DNA of 64,000 nt from Leuconostoc inhae (GCF_019656015.1 NZ_BPKW01000010.1:20343-84342); one strand, 5' to 3'. Positions 19,208 through 28,524 are shown, counted from the stretch's first letter. The notes: a model not told the origin generated them from the letters alone. Made by a program: numbers and translations.

Positions 19208-20563
19208 CTATTCTTGTGACTGGCTTTTAAGTCTAGTGGCTAATAACAAACCAACCACTGGGACAATGATAAACCAACCGCTTGTTTGTATTAATGACTG
19301 GCCAATTGAAGCGTGTTCGTTGAAATAAGTTATTAAAATAGTTGCTACGACAACACTACTAGCACCAATAACTTGGCGCATGGTCGTAATCAGTGCCGTG
19401 CCATGACTGACTAGATTTTTTGGTAAAGCATTGTTAGCAGCCGTGACAGATGGCATCATAACAAACGCATTACCACCTTCTAGTAGCATGGCAGCAACTA
19501 GCCCATAGAACCAAGAAGTCGTTCCGGCAACGTAAAGTAAAGCGTAACCGATGATCATCATAGACATACCAATATAAACTAACTGCTTCAAACCAATTTG
19601 GTTTAATAAACGGCCTGCACGTGGGTTGAGTTGGCTGAGAAAAATTGCCGCGGGCACCATTAATAGCCCGGACAACAATGGCGACAAAGAAAAGACACGT
19701 TGATAAAAAAGTGGCATCAATACAGTTGCGATAATTAAACCAGAGTAGGATAGGCCTGTTAAGATTAATCCTGGTAAAAAGCCTTGATAGCTAAACACGG
19801 TTAAATTTAAAAAAGGTTGAGATTGTTTTTGCTGACGTACAACAAAAACAATCAGCAGGAGGATACTTACTATCAAAATTAGCCACCAGTTTAAATTAAA
19901 TCCGGTACTAGGAAGGCTAGCAATAGCGTATAAAATACCACCAAAACCAATGAGTGTGATGGCAGATAACCAATCAAATTTGGATTTGTTAATGGGATGT
20001 GTATTTTTGATTAAGTGCTGAAATGCAACAATTAAAATCAATAATACGAAGAAAAATAAGGCAAACAAAGCACGCCAAGATACCCATTGTAAAATGACAC
20101 CAGAAATAATAGGACCCACTGCCAATGCTGATCCCATTACCAGTCCAACAACGCCCATTGTGAGGCCACGTTGCCCTTTTGTCGTGTTTTCCATGATGAC
20201 ACTTTGAAATGTGGGGAACAGAGCACCCACAGCCATGCCTTCAAATAATCGCCCAATAATAATGCCTAAAAAATTTGTTGACAGCATAGCTATGGCTGTA
20301 CCGACTAAAAATATGGCGACAATACTATTTAATAAAGGCTTTAAATGCACATTATCTAGTAACCAAGGGCTGAGCGGCATAACCAATGTCATTGCCACCA
20401 TAAAACCTGTTGTTAACCACTGTACTGTCGTAGTACCAACGTTGAAATTTTTCATTAGGATTGGATAGGCTGTGGTCATTGTGGATTGACTAATTGACAT
20501 AATAAATGAAATTGCTAGTAACATCAATGAAAATGGCGTTAATTGACGTATATTCTTAAACAT
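19208..20563 (-). CDS. MFS transporter, DHA2 (EmrB/QacA)-type drug exporter
   Basis: The protein has 451 residues and some 12-14 membrane segments. The N-terminal half has FMVAMTLVMPLSPWL and GRLFEGMAVGALFPTF, and later GVVGLVMGSALAVGPIISGV, the motif C of drug:H+ antiporters. It should export drugs or other toxic compounds at the cell membrane. It is divergent from the DyP peroxidase gene, with PerR-like boxes between them. Its substrate is not knowable from sequence. The start has AAGGGAAG upstream. Confidence 0.88.
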   Translation of the reverse strand: MFKNIRQLTPFSLMLLAISFIMSISQSTMTTAYPILMKNFNVGTTTVQWLTTGFMVAMTLVMPLSPWLLDNVHLKPLLNSIVAIFLVGTAIAMLSTNFLGIIIGRLFEGMAVGALFPTFQSVIMENTTKGQRGLTMGVVGLVMGSALAVGPIISGVILQWVSWRALFALFFFVLLILIVAFQHLIKNTHPINKSKFDWLSAITLIGFGGILYAIASLPSTGFNLNWWLILIVSILLLIVFVVRQQKQSQPFLNLTVFSYQGFLPGLILTGLSYSGLIIATVLMPLFYQRVFSLSPLLSGLLMVPAAIFLSQLNPRAGRLLNQIGLKQLVYIGMSMMIIGYALLYVAGTTSWFYGLVAAMLLEGGNAFVMMPSVTAANNALPKNLVSHGTALITTMRQVIGASSVVVATILITYFNEHASIGQSLIQTSGWFIIVPVVGLLLATRLKSQSQE

Positions 20564-20587
20564 AATGAACTTCCCTTTTTGTCTTAT

Positions 20588-20602
20588 TTATAATAATTCT
20601 AA
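20588..20602. promoter_or_regulatory. PerR-like box at the MFS promoter
   Basis: TTATAATAATTCTAA matches the PerR consensus TTATAATNATTATAA at all but one defined position. It covers the -10 (TAGAAT) of a minus-strand promoter with TTGAAA 17 bases upstream. Confidence 0.55.
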
Positions 20603-20673
20603 ACTAGTTCGTTGGATATTTCAACATGCTGGCTATTAAATAAAAAAAACGAACAATAGTATTTATCTTTAAT

Positions 20674-20688
20674 TTAGAATCATTCTTG
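20674..20688. promoter_or_regulatory. Second, weaker PerR-like box at the DyP promoter
   Basis: TTAGAATCATTCTTG matches the PerR consensus less well (four mismatches) but touches the -35 of the dyp promoter. Confidence 0.35.
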
Positions 20689-20714
20689 ATAAAAGCTGAA
20701 ATATGATGTATTAT
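20686..20714 (+). promoter_or_regulatory. Promoter of the DyP peroxidase gene
   Basis: TTGATA at 20686-20691, a 17-base spacer and TATTAT at 20709-20714. The predicted leader is about 26 bases. Confidence 0.7.
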
Positions 20715-20746
20715 GAAGTAAGAATAAATACTTGGGGGAATTAAAA

Positions 20747-21703
20747 ATGACAATTGAACCATCAAAAGCACAAGATGTTTGGAAAGATATTGGTGAGCAT
20801 GTTCAATTTACTGTTTTAAAGTTAAAACGAACGAATCAAGCGGACGTACAAGAAGTAATTCAAGAATTTGCTGATCGTTCTCAGGCTATTATTAGATCTT
20901 TACGCATTCGTGATTCAAAAGCAACTGGATCAGAGTTAAAGGTGTCTTTCGGATTCAGTAGTTCTGCATGGGATTATTTATTTCCTAATCAGTCAAAACC
21001 GGCTGAATTAGAAACTTATGAATCATTATCAGGACCACAGTACAGTATGCCAGCGACTGAAGGTGATTTATTTTTCCATATTCGTGCCAGTAATGAAGCT
21101 GTTGTGTATGAAGCACAGACACAATTTATGCGTTTCCTAAGAAAAGTGACAACAGTTGTCGATGAGACAAAAGGTTTTCGTTACTTTGAAGGACGCGCAA
21201 TTATTGGATTTATAGATGGAACAGAAGCACCAGCTGTTGAAGATGCAGCGCCATATGCGCTAGTTGGTGACGAAGATAAAGAATTTATCAATGGATCATA
21301 TGCATTCGCACAAAAATGGCTTCATAATATGGCTACATGGCATCATCTTAAGACTGAAGAGCAGGAAAAAGCTATTGGTCGTGAAAAATTTACAGATATT
21401 GAGTTAGAAGATGAAGATAAGTTTAAAAATGCCCACAATGTCACTTCTAAATTAGAAAAAGATGGGGTAGAGCAAAAAATTATTCGAATGAATGTCCCAT
21501 TTTCAGAACCAGCCTCTGGTAAAACAGGTACTTATTTTATGGGTTATTCACGTCATTGGACAATTACGAAGGGGATGTTGGAAAATATGCTGGAAAAATC
21601 CGATTATTTATTGAGTTTTTCTGATATTTTATCAGGTCAGTTATTTTTTATTCCTTCTCGTGATACTTTAGCTGAAATTGCTGATGGTCATTTTAATGAT
21701 TAA
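20747..21703 (+). CDS. DyP-type heme peroxidase
   Basis: The protein has 318 residues. The family motif GXXDG appears as GFIDGTEAP, with the catalytic aspartate; the histidine in NAHNVTSKL is the likely proximal heme ligand. It reduces peroxide with an electron donor that cannot be named from sequence. No signal peptide is seen, so it should be cytosolic. The frame is open to a TTG at 20732, but GGGGGAA at 20734-20740 serves as the ribosome site for this ATG. The PerR-like boxes upstream fit a peroxide-stress gene. Confidence 0.93.
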   Translation: MTIEPSKAQDVWKDIGEHVQFTVLKLKRTNQADVQEVIQEFADRSQAIIRSLRIRDSKATGSELKVSFGFSSSAWDYLFPNQSKPAELETYESLSGPQYSMPATEGDLFFHIRASNEAVVYEAQTQFMRFLRKVTTVVDETKGFRYFEGRAIIGFIDGTEAPAVEDAAPYALVGDEDKEFINGSYAFAQKWLHNMATWHHLKTEEQEKAIGREKFTDIELEDEDKFKNAHNVTSKLEKDGVEQKIIRMNVPFSEPASGKTGTYFMGYSRHWTITKGMLENMLEKSDYLLSFSDILSGQLFFIPSRDTLAEIADGHFND

Positions 21704-21750
21704 TGAGTACTAGGGATACCTTTTGTTTCAGTTGATTAATATGACAAATT

Positions 21751-21792
21751 AAAAAGCGGAGCGATGATTTTATATCAGCGCTTCGCTTTTTT
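21751..21792. terminator. Bidirectional terminator between dyp and hflX
   Basis: AAAAAGCG(G)AGCG and (A)GCGCTTCGCTTTTT arms with a T-run on both strands. Confidence 0.8.
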
Positions 21793-21804
21793 AAAACAAA
21801 CAAG

Positions 21805-23103
21805 CTAAACAGTATATTTGGTAAATAATTCACGTTCAAGTTTTGAAAGTTCAACAGTTAAAAGTGCCCCTGTTTCATCATAAGTTTCACTTAAAAAAGT
21901 ATGTTTAGATGCTAATTGAGCTTGTATAGCACCTTGATCAAAAGGGATTTTTAAAGTAACTGTTTCAACATCGTTAAATATGTGTTGTTTAATTAAATCA
22001 ATTAATGCTATTTGAGAGTCTGAATCTAGCGCTGAAATCGTAATGGCGTTTTCTCCTGATAATTCAGGATAGACTAGTTCAGTACGATCAGCTTTGTTGT
22101 AAATTGTAATCATAGGGACATCAGTTACGCCGACTTCCGATAGTGTTTTTTCAGTGGTTGCCATCATGTCTTTGTAATGTTCATCAGATACATCGACAAC
22201 ATGTAACAAAAGATCAGCATTTGCAGCTTCTTGCAAAGTTGACTTAAAAGCTGCCACTAAATTGTGTGGCAATTTTGAAACAAAACCAACAGTGTCGCTC
22301 AATAAAAATTGCTTTTTATCTGGTAAAGTTAATTGTCGAACTGTCGTATTCAAAGTGGCGAATAACATATCTTTTTCGAAAACCTGTTTAGATTCTGATA
22401 GTTCAGATCCGACACCAAATTGGTCAAGTAGACGATTCATTAAAGTTGATTTTCCCGCGTTCGTATAGCCAACGAGGGCAACATTTGGTAGGTCATTTTC
22501 ATGACGACGGGCAGATCGTGTACTATCTCCCGTTGTTAAATCAGACAGATCTTGACGAATATGAACCATTTGTGCTGTAATACGCCGACGTGATTCTTCT
22601 AATTTGGTTTCACCTGAGCCACGAGAAGTAAAGCCGCCACCACCAGCACCAGTTTGTTGATCTAAACTCACAGACATACTTGTGCGTAAGCGAGGAAGTT
22701 GGTACTGTAGTCTGGCTAACTGAACTTGTAATTTGGCTTCTTTTGTTTGCGCACGTTGTGCGAAAATATCTAAAATCAATCCTGTACGGTCAAGTACAGT
22801 TGCGTTTGTTGCCTTTTCTAAGTTGCGAATCTGTGAAGGGGATAACTCGTCATTTGCAACGATCATATCAACATCATAACTTTTAACAGCTTCAGCTAAT
22901 TCTTCGACTTTTCCTTTACCAAAATAGGTCGCAGGATTAGGTCTTTCCAGCTTTTGTGTAAATGTTTCAACTGGTTCTAAGTTATTGGCGGTAGTCAGAT
23001 TTGCCAATTCTTCTAATTCATAAGTTAAGTTAGTATTGTTAGTGGTTAATCCGACTAGAAAAACCTGGCGGGGTGTGTCAATATTTGAGTGTTGCTGTGT
23101 CAT
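21805..23103 (-). CDS. hflX: GTPase HflX
   Basis: The protein has 432 residues. It has the N-terminal HflX domain, the glycine-rich linker QTGAGGGGFTSRGSGETKLE, and the GTPase motifs G1 GYTNAGKS, G3 DTVGF and G4 NKAD. HflX binds the 50S E-site and splits stalled ribosomes in stress. The frame runs open 28 codons further upstream, but the GGAGG site is placed for this ATG, and MTQQHSNIDT fits better. The ribosome site can be folded into a hairpin. Confidence 0.95.
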   Translation of the reverse strand: MTQQHSNIDTPRQVFLVGLTTNNTNLTYELEELANLTTANNLEPVETFTQKLERPNPATYFGKGKVEELAEAVKSYDVDMIVANDELSPSQIRNLEKATNATVLDRTGLILDIFAQRAQTKEAKLQVQLARLQYQLPRLRTSMSVSLDQQTGAGGGGFTSRGSGETKLEESRRRITAQMVHIRQDLSDLTTGDSTRSARRHENDLPNVALVGYTNAGKSTLMNRLLDQFGVGSELSESKQVFEKDMLFATLNTTVRQLTLPDKKQFLLSDTVGFVSKLPHNLVAAFKSTLQEAANADLLLHVVDVSDEHYKDMMATTEKTLSEVGVTDVPMITIYNKADRTELVYPELSGENAITISALDSDSQIALIDLIKQHIFNDVETVTLKIPFDQGAIQAQLASKHTFLSETYDETGALLTVELSKLERELFTKYTV

Positions 23104-23112
23104 AAAAAAATA

Positions 23113-23137
23113 CCTCCAGTGTATGTGAGACTGGGGG
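23113..23137 (-). promoter_or_regulatory. Hairpin covering the hflX ribosome site
   Basis: On minus, CCCCCAGT (23137-23130) can pair with ACTGGAGG (23120-23113), so the GGAGG site would be partly hidden. This could make hflX translation sensitive to temperature or ribosome state. Confidence 0.35.
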
Positions 23138-23301
23138 CATTTTGACGTGTTGAAGGCAAAATTGCAAACCAATCCCAAGACGGACACACAAAAATAATCA
23201 AGTTATCTTCGTATGCGAAATCTTAAAATTTAGTCAACAATGCACTGCACTTCCTTTATCTAAGTTAATGTTAGTGTAACAGTTTTTGAAGATATTGTCC
23301 A

Positions 23302-23967
23302 TTAAAAGACAGTTGTATCATCATTAAAGCGAGAGATGGTTGCTGAATTTGGCAGTAATTCGATTTGCATTAGGGCACCATTTTTAACAGCGTTACTTGA
23401 AAGATCACGTCGGTTTAATTTTTCTGCAATGCCGCGAATCGTTGTACCATGAGATACGATGAGCACATTGTCGCCATCCTGGTGTCGGTTACGAATATCA
23501 TCAAAGCCGTGAGATACCCGTGCCCACCATTGTTCATCATTTTCTGCAAAAGTGAAGGGGTCAGCTAATCGAATTGTGTTCATCGTTTCTGCCATGCCAT
23601 AACCTGTAATAAGGTCTGAGTAGGTGGCAAAAGTTTGTGTTGTATACGCGCTAAGCGTTGTTGTGACAGCTTCACTATCAATGCCTTCAAATGATCCAAA
23701 AAATTGTTCTCGAAAATCAGATAGTTGGTTTGGTTCAAAGGGAGAATTGGCGGTATTATTTTTTAAAATATAGCGTGCAGTGTTGATAGCACGGGTTAAA
23801 TCAGAAGAGTAAACACCATCAAAATGTATATTAGCTAATCTTGATCCTGCATCAAGTCCATTTTGAATGCCTTTTGGGGTTAACGGGGCATCGGACCAGC
23901 CCTGAAAACGATGTAAAAAATTAAAGTAAGTTTTGCCATGTCGAACAATATAAAGATTAATAGCCAT
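23302..23967 (-). CDS. Histidine phosphatase family protein
   Basis: The protein has 221 residues. The catalytic histidine is in LYIVRHGKTYFN and the second in IVSHGTTIRG, with DLTRAINTA as the usual arginine loop. These are cytosolic phosphatases of phosphoglycerate mutase fold acting on varied small substrates. It is not GpmA, which is found at 31295. An upstream in-frame ATG at 23985 is possible; neither start has a ribosome site. A hairpin and a strong AGGAGGA lie 60-100 bases upstream. Confidence 0.88.
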   Translation of the reverse strand: MAINLYIVRHGKTYFNFLHRFQGWSDAPLTPKGIQNGLDAGSRLANIHFDGVYSSDLTRAINTARYILKNNTANSPFEPNQLSDFREQFFGSFEGIDSEAVTTTLSAYTTQTFATYSDLITGYGMAETMNTIRLADPFTFAENDEQWWARVSHGFDDIRNRHQDGDNVLIVSHGTTIRGIAEKLNRRDLSSNAVKNGALMQIELLPNSATISRFNDDTTVF

Positions 23968-24002
23968 AATTGTGGGTGTGTACATAACATGTGTAAAACA
24001 CT

Positions 24003-24067
24003 ATGATAGATTAAATCTGTTAGTATTGCTTTAATCTATCATGAATAGTTAAGTACATGATCCTCCT
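24003..24067 (-). promoter_or_regulatory. Leader with 13-bp hairpin and detached ribosome site
   Basis: On minus, AGGAGGA (24067-24061) is followed 2 bases later by a 12-codon ORF (24058-24020) that runs into a perfect 13-bp hairpin (24042-24030 with 24015-24003). The phosphatase start lies beyond it without a ribosome site. Confidence 0.35.
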
Positions 24068-24119
24068 AAAGTTTATTATCTCTATTTTAACATTTAATTG
24101 ACATAAATTCTTGAACAAA

Positions 24120-24139
24120 AAAACCGCTTAAGCGGTTTT
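24120..24139 (-). terminator. Terminator of the CNNM/CBS gene
   Basis: Perfect palindrome AAAACCGCTT/AAGCGGTTTT, with the T-run on minus just downstream of the stop at 24144. Confidence 0.88.
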
Positions 24140-24143
24140 AGAA

Positions 24144-25547
24144 TTAATTAAGTTGATTTGTGGTTTCCGAGGATTCTTCATTGAGTTTCTTCTCGTCCTC
24201 ATCAAAGATACCATTATCATTTTGATCTTGTCTAGGAGTAGGTAGAACTTTCACAGTAAACTGAGAAATATAAGCATTGTCATAATCTAAAGCAGTTAAG
24301 CGAAAATTAGCAACCTTCATTGTATCACCAGTTCGGAATTCAGGATCTTTATTCAATACATAGCCGGTCAAAGTGACCGCATCATTATCTTCTAATTCTT
24401 TAACATTTTGATTGAAATATCTTTCAAAGTCATAAAGTGTCATTTTACCAGAAACTTTATAATGATGATCGCCAAGTTTTTCGATGTAATCATCTGAGAC
24501 ATCATCGATTTCATCTCGGACTGTACCAAAAAGCTCTTCATAAATGTCTTTATCAGTAATTAAACCACTTGTGCCACCATACTCATCTACAACAATGGCA
24601 ATCGGTGAGCGCTTAATAATCATTTCATCCATGACATCATGCAAATCCATATTTTCGGGAACGGCCGGAATGTTACGCATAATTTTAGAGACTGGATCAG
24701 TATCCTTAATGCGTGACTGCCTAACTAAATCATAGTTGAAGACATAACCTAAAACTTTGTCTTTGTCGTTATCTGCAATGACAGGAAAACGAGAATAGCG
24801 TTTTTCCAAATACAAATTAAGTGCCTCAGAAATAGGTGTTTTGACATCAATTGCTGTCATAGAGGTACGATCAATCATAATATCAACGGCAACTTTATCA
24901 TTCATTTCAAAAGCACGTTGCATAAACGTTAAGTCTTCCTCATCTAATTCTCCTGCAGCAGCAGCATTCTTAGATAGAGATAGAATTTCAGTTTGTGAAT
25001 AAATGTCTTCTTCACCATCAGTACGAAATCCTAACAAATGTGTAATGACATTTGATAAATGATCTAATGCCCAAATCATTGGGAAAAGAGTAATGTGGAA
25101 AAAACGCACAGGACGGACAATAAAGAGTAAAACTTTGACGGGGGACTCAATAGCGATATTTTTGGGAACTAAATCGGTAAATACAGCATGAACTATTGTA
25201 AAAATAATCATGGCAGAAACCGAAGCAACCGCGCGAGCATATTCAGGTGGCAAAACACCTGAATTTAGGATAATATTAGCGACAGTTTCTTCACCGACCC
25301 AACCTAATATTAAACTTGTTAATGTAATACCGACTTGCGCAGTCGATAAATATTCAGTTAGATGGGTCACCATGTGAATGGCATTTGCGACATTTCGTGA
25401 AGGCTTTTCACGATTTTCCTGCAAATCCCGTAAAGCACTAAGACGTACTTTAACCAAAGAATATTCTGTTAATGTAAACAAAATAGCGAGTAGTAACACC
25501 ACAACGATAATGACAAAGTTGAGGAGCATAGACGGACCAGAATCCAA
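24144..25547 (-). CDS. CNNM/CorC family membrane protein with CBS domains
   Basis: The protein has 467 residues from a TTG start. The N-terminal DUF21 (CNNM) domain has about four membrane segments (LNFVIIVVVLLLAILFTLTE onward), then two CBS domains around residues 210-335 (TAIDVKTPISEALNLYLEKR), then a C-terminal transporter-associated CorC/HlyC domain. Relatives move or sense Mg2+ and are often mislabelled hemolysin. The frame is open to 25652, but an extended -10 at 25585-25593 lies inside that extension and AAGAGG is placed for the TTG at 25547; the ATG at 25529 is an alternative. Confidence 0.88.
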   Translation of the reverse strand: MDSGPSMLLNFVIIVVVLLLAILFTLTEYSLVKVRLSALRDLQENREKPSRNVANAIHMVTHLTEYLSTAQVGITLTSLILGWVGEETVANIILNSGVLPPEYARAVASVSAMIIFTIVHAVFTDLVPKNIAIESPVKVLLFIVRPVRFFHITLFPMIWALDHLSNVITHLLGFRTDGEEDIYSQTEILSLSKNAAAAGELDEEDLTFMQRAFEMNDKVAVDIMIDRTSMTAIDVKTPISEALNLYLEKRYSRFPVIADNDKDKVLGYVFNYDLVRQSRIKDTDPVSKIMRNIPAVPENMDLHDVMDEMIIKRSPIAIVVDEYGGTSGLITDKDIYEELFGTVRDEIDDVSDDYIEKLGDHHYKVSGKMTLYDFERYFNQNVKELEDNDAVTLTGYVLNKDPEFRTGDTMKVANFRLTALDYDNAYISQFTVKVLPTPRQDQNDNGIFDEDEKKLNEESSETTNQLN

Positions 25548-25584
25548 ATTCGTAAACCTCTTTTCTAATGTATAACTAACCGCT

Positions 25585-25593
25585 ATTATACCA
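25585..25593 (-). promoter_or_regulatory. Extended -10 promoter of the CNNM gene
   Basis: TGGTATAAT on minus with a poor -35. The start of transcription would fall near 25579, 32 bases before the TTG start codon. Confidence 0.6.
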
Positions 25594-26029
25594 GAAAATA
25601 ATGAAAAAGCTAAGTCATTTATCAAAATCATAAGTTTTAAAAAAACGAACAATTTTTGATATCGATTTACGAATAATAGATAAAATCGAACAAAATTTCG
25701 CTTAGGTTCTCAATTAAATTAATGAGTAGCATATTTAAAGTTTGATAGAACGGGTGTTGAGCAACTTTTATAATTTTTTGATGTTAAATTTAATTTGTGC
25801 CTATAGATGTTTTGCTTTGGTATGACAACGTTTTTAACGTTCGTATGTTTAGTTTGTGAAAAAAATTGTAGTATTTCTTTTGTACAGACTGAATTCATTG
25901 GTACACATCGAACAATTGTTTGTGAAGACGCATATTGTCCTTGTTATTTTTTAAAAAGTAGGTAAACTAAGGAGTAGCAGATATTTGATTTCATGATGAA
26001 AAATAATAAATATTACTAAAGAGGCGCTT
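25594..26029 (+). promoter_or_regulatory. Long AT-rich region upstream of nrdH
   Basis: This gene-free region holds three CGAACAA boxes (25646, 25687, 25909), the last inside a CGAACAATTGTTTG near-palindrome, and a TGTAC/GTACA inverted pair at 25881-25905. A possible promoter is TTGTTA (25941-25946), 16 bases, TAAACT (25963-25968), giving a leader of about 55 bases. No clear NrdR box was recognised. Confidence 0.35.
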
Positions 26030-26260
26030 ATGGAGAAAGTAACAGTATATACTAAGTACGATTGCGTGCAATGCAAAATGACAAAAAAGTTTTTGGAAAC
26101 ACAGGGTATTCCGTTTAAGGAAATCAACATTGAAGAAAATACAGAGTATGTTGACACACTAAAGGCTGATGGCTTCCGTCAAACACCAGTTGTGTCAATT
26201 GAAGGCATGCCAAAATTCTCTGGTTTCCGCCCAGATGTATTAAAGCAGATTTCAGCTTAA
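26030..26260 (+). CDS. nrdH: Glutaredoxin-like protein NrdH
   Basis: The protein has 76 residues. The redox motif is CVQC (residues 12-15) and the SGFRPD ending is typical of NrdH. It is the dithiol electron donor of class Ib ribonucleotide reductase and is usually reduced by thioredoxin reductase. It starts the nrd cluster; a terminator-like hairpin follows it. Confidence 0.96.
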   Translation: MEKVTVYTKYDCVQCKMTKKFLETQGIPFKEINIEENTEYVDTLKADGFRQTPVVSIEGMPKFSGFRPDVLKQISA

Positions 26261-26273
26261 ACTCAATGACATT

Positions 26274-26305
26274 AACATCGTGAGGTAATCAACCGATGTT
26301 TTTTT
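26274..26305 (+). terminator. Internal terminator between nrdH and nrdE
   Basis: AACATCG and CGATGTT pair around 13 bases and run into seven T. It probably lowers nrdEIF expression relative to nrdH. Confidence 0.65.
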
Positions 26306-26352
26306 ATTACAGTTAAAAACATAAATTGTGAGACGTATAGGGGACAAAATTC

Positions 26353-28524
26353 ATGCCATTAAAAGAACTTAACTTAGATCAAGTGACTTATTTTGATTTA
26401 AATAATCAAGTCAATATTCCTAAAAATAATCAAATTCAGCTCGAAAAGGATCAAGAAGCACTTGATGCTTTTTTAAAAGAAAATGTCTGGCCAAATGTTA
26501 TTCATTTTGAATCATTAGCAGACCGTTTTGAGTGGTTGTTTGAAAATGATTTTTTGGAACGTGCGTTTATTGAGAAATATAGTTTGACGTTTATTGAGAA
26601 ATTGTATGCTTATTTAGAGAGCCAACATTTTAACTTCAAGTCATTTATGGCAGCTTTTAAATTTTATAATCAATACGCTTTGAAAACAAATGATGGGCAA
26701 CATTACGTTGAAACCTATGTCGATCGTGTCGCAATGAATGCTTTATATTATGCCGATGGTCGTGAGGAATTAGCATTACGTTTGGCTGATGAAATGATTC
26801 ATCAACGTTATCAACCTGCCACACCGAGCTTTTTGAATGCTGGCCGTGCACGTCGTGGTGAATTAGTGTCATGCTTTATTATACAAACATCTGATGACAT
26901 GAACTCAATTGGTCGAACAGTCAACTCAGCATTGCAATTATCAAAAATGGGTGGCGGTGTCGGTATCAACGTGTCAAATGTGCGAGAAGCTGGTGCCCCA
27001 GTCATGGGAATTGCTAATTCTGCTGGTGGTATTGTGCCAATCATGAAGTTATTGGAAGATTCCTTTACTTTCTCTTCTCAAGTTGGCGCACGACAAGGTG
27101 CAGGTGTCGTTTATCTATCAGTTTTTCATCCTGATATTATGGCATTTCTGTCAACAAAAAAAGAAAATGCTGATGAAAAAATACGTGTTAAAACATTATC
27201 ATTGGGATTAACAATTCCTGATAAATTTTATGATTTAGTACGTAAAAATGACGTGATGTACCTATTTAGTCCAGTAGATGTCGAAAAAGTCTATGGCAAG
27301 CCATTTAATTATATTGATATTACAGCTGAATATGATAATATGGTGGCTAACGATAAGATTGCTAAATATCATGTTGATGCACGTTTTTTGGAAGAAGAAA
27401 TATCAAAGTTACAACAAGAATCTGGTTATCCCTATGTTATTAATATTGATGTTGCTAATCGTGCAAACCCGATTGCTGGCAAAATTATTTCATCCAACTT
27501 ATGTTCGGAAATTTTACAAGTACAAACGCCATCGGAATTAGATAATGGCCAGCAATATACGCGTTTGGGTTCAGATGTGAGCTGCAACTTGGGGTCAATT
27601 AACATTGTTAATATGATGGCAACAAATAACTTTGGTGAATCAGTGGATACAATGGTACGTGCGTTAACATATGTGTCTGATACATCAAACTTAGATGTTG
27701 TGCCGTCAATTGCCAAAGGAAACACTGAGAAACACGCCATTGGTCTAGGCGCTATGGGCTTAGCTGCATACTTTGCTCAAAATAAAATGTATTATGGTGA
27801 TGAGGAGTCGTTGGACTTTACAACAACGTTCTTTATGACATTGAATTATTATTCAATTAAAGCCTCAATGGCAATTGCTAAAGAACGTCATGAAACCTTT
27901 TTCGAATTTGAAAAATCTACTTACGCTGATGGTTCTTATTTTGGTAAGTATCTAGAGAAGGATTGGGCGCCACGTACACAAAAAGTCGTTACAGCGTTTG
28001 CTAAACATAATATCCCAACAAAACATGATTGGGCAGAATTAAAAGCTGACGTTGCTAAATATGGTATGTATAATGCCTATCGTCATGCTATTGCGCCAAC
28101 AGGTTCTATTTCTTATGTTAATGATACAACAGCAACATTGTTGCCAATTGTCAATAGAATAGAAGAACGTCAAGAGGGCATGATTGGGAAAGTTTATTAT
28201 CCAGCTCCTGGTTTGAATAATGAAACAATGCCCTACTATGTTTCAGCGTATGATGTAGATATGCGTAAGGTGATTGATATCTATGCTGCTGCTCAGGAAC
28301 ACATCGATCAAGGGATGGCATTAACTTTGTTTATGCGTTCGACGTTGTCAAATGATTTGTATGAATGGAAAAAGGGTCGAACAGATAAAATGACGACGCG
28401 TGATTTGACTATTTTACGTCATTATGCCTTTAACAAAGGTATTAAATCATTATATTATGTGCGTACATTTACCGATGATAACCAAGAATCAGGTGTGAAT
28501 GAATGTGAGAGCTGCTCAATTTAG
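26353..28524 (+). CDS. nrdE: Ribonucleotide reductase class Ib, alpha subunit
   Basis: The protein has 723 residues and reduces ribonucleoside diphosphates to deoxy forms. Seen motifs are PATPSFLNAGRARRGELVSC, with the first catalytic cysteine, NLCSEILQV with the radical-site cysteine, APTGSISYVN, and the C-terminal CESCSI redox pair served by NrdH. The short N-terminus lacks the allosteric ATP cone of class Ia, typical of NrdE. It lies between nrdH and nrdI. Confidence 0.97.
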   Translation: MPLKELNLDQVTYFDLNNQVNIPKNNQIQLEKDQEALDAFLKENVWPNVIHFESLADRFEWLFENDFLERAFIEKYSLTFIEKLYAYLESQHFNFKSFMAAFKFYNQYALKTNDGQHYVETYVDRVAMNALYYADGREELALRLADEMIHQRYQPATPSFLNAGRARRGELVSCFIIQTSDDMNSIGRTVNSALQLSKMGGGVGINVSNVREAGAPVMGIANSAGGIVPIMKLLEDSFTFSSQVGARQGAGVVYLSVFHPDIMAFLSTKKENADEKIRVKTLSLGLTIPDKFYDLVRKNDVMYLFSPVDVEKVYGKPFNYIDITAEYDNMVANDKIAKYHVDARFLEEEISKLQQESGYPYVINIDVANRANPIAGKIISSNLCSEILQVQTPSELDNGQQYTRLGSDVSCNLGSINIVNMMATNNFGESVDTMVRALTYVSDTSNLDVVPSIAKGNTEKHAIGLGAMGLAAYFAQNKMYYGDEESLDFTTTFFMTLNYYSIKASMAIAKERHETFFEFEKSTYADGSYFGKYLEKDWAPRTQKVVTAFAKHNIPTKHDWAELKADVAKYGMYNAYRHAIAPTGSISYVNDTTATLLPIVNRIEERQEGMIGKVYYPAPGLNNETMPYYVSAYDVDMRKVIDIYAAAQEHIDQGMALTLFMRSTLSNDLYEWKKGRTDKMTTRDLTILRHYAFNKGIKSLYYVRTFTDDNQESGVNECESCSI

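Noticed and set aside
25594..26029. NrdR operator upstream of nrdH
   Set aside because: No pair of boxes close to the NrdR consensus was found, only CGAACAA repeats.
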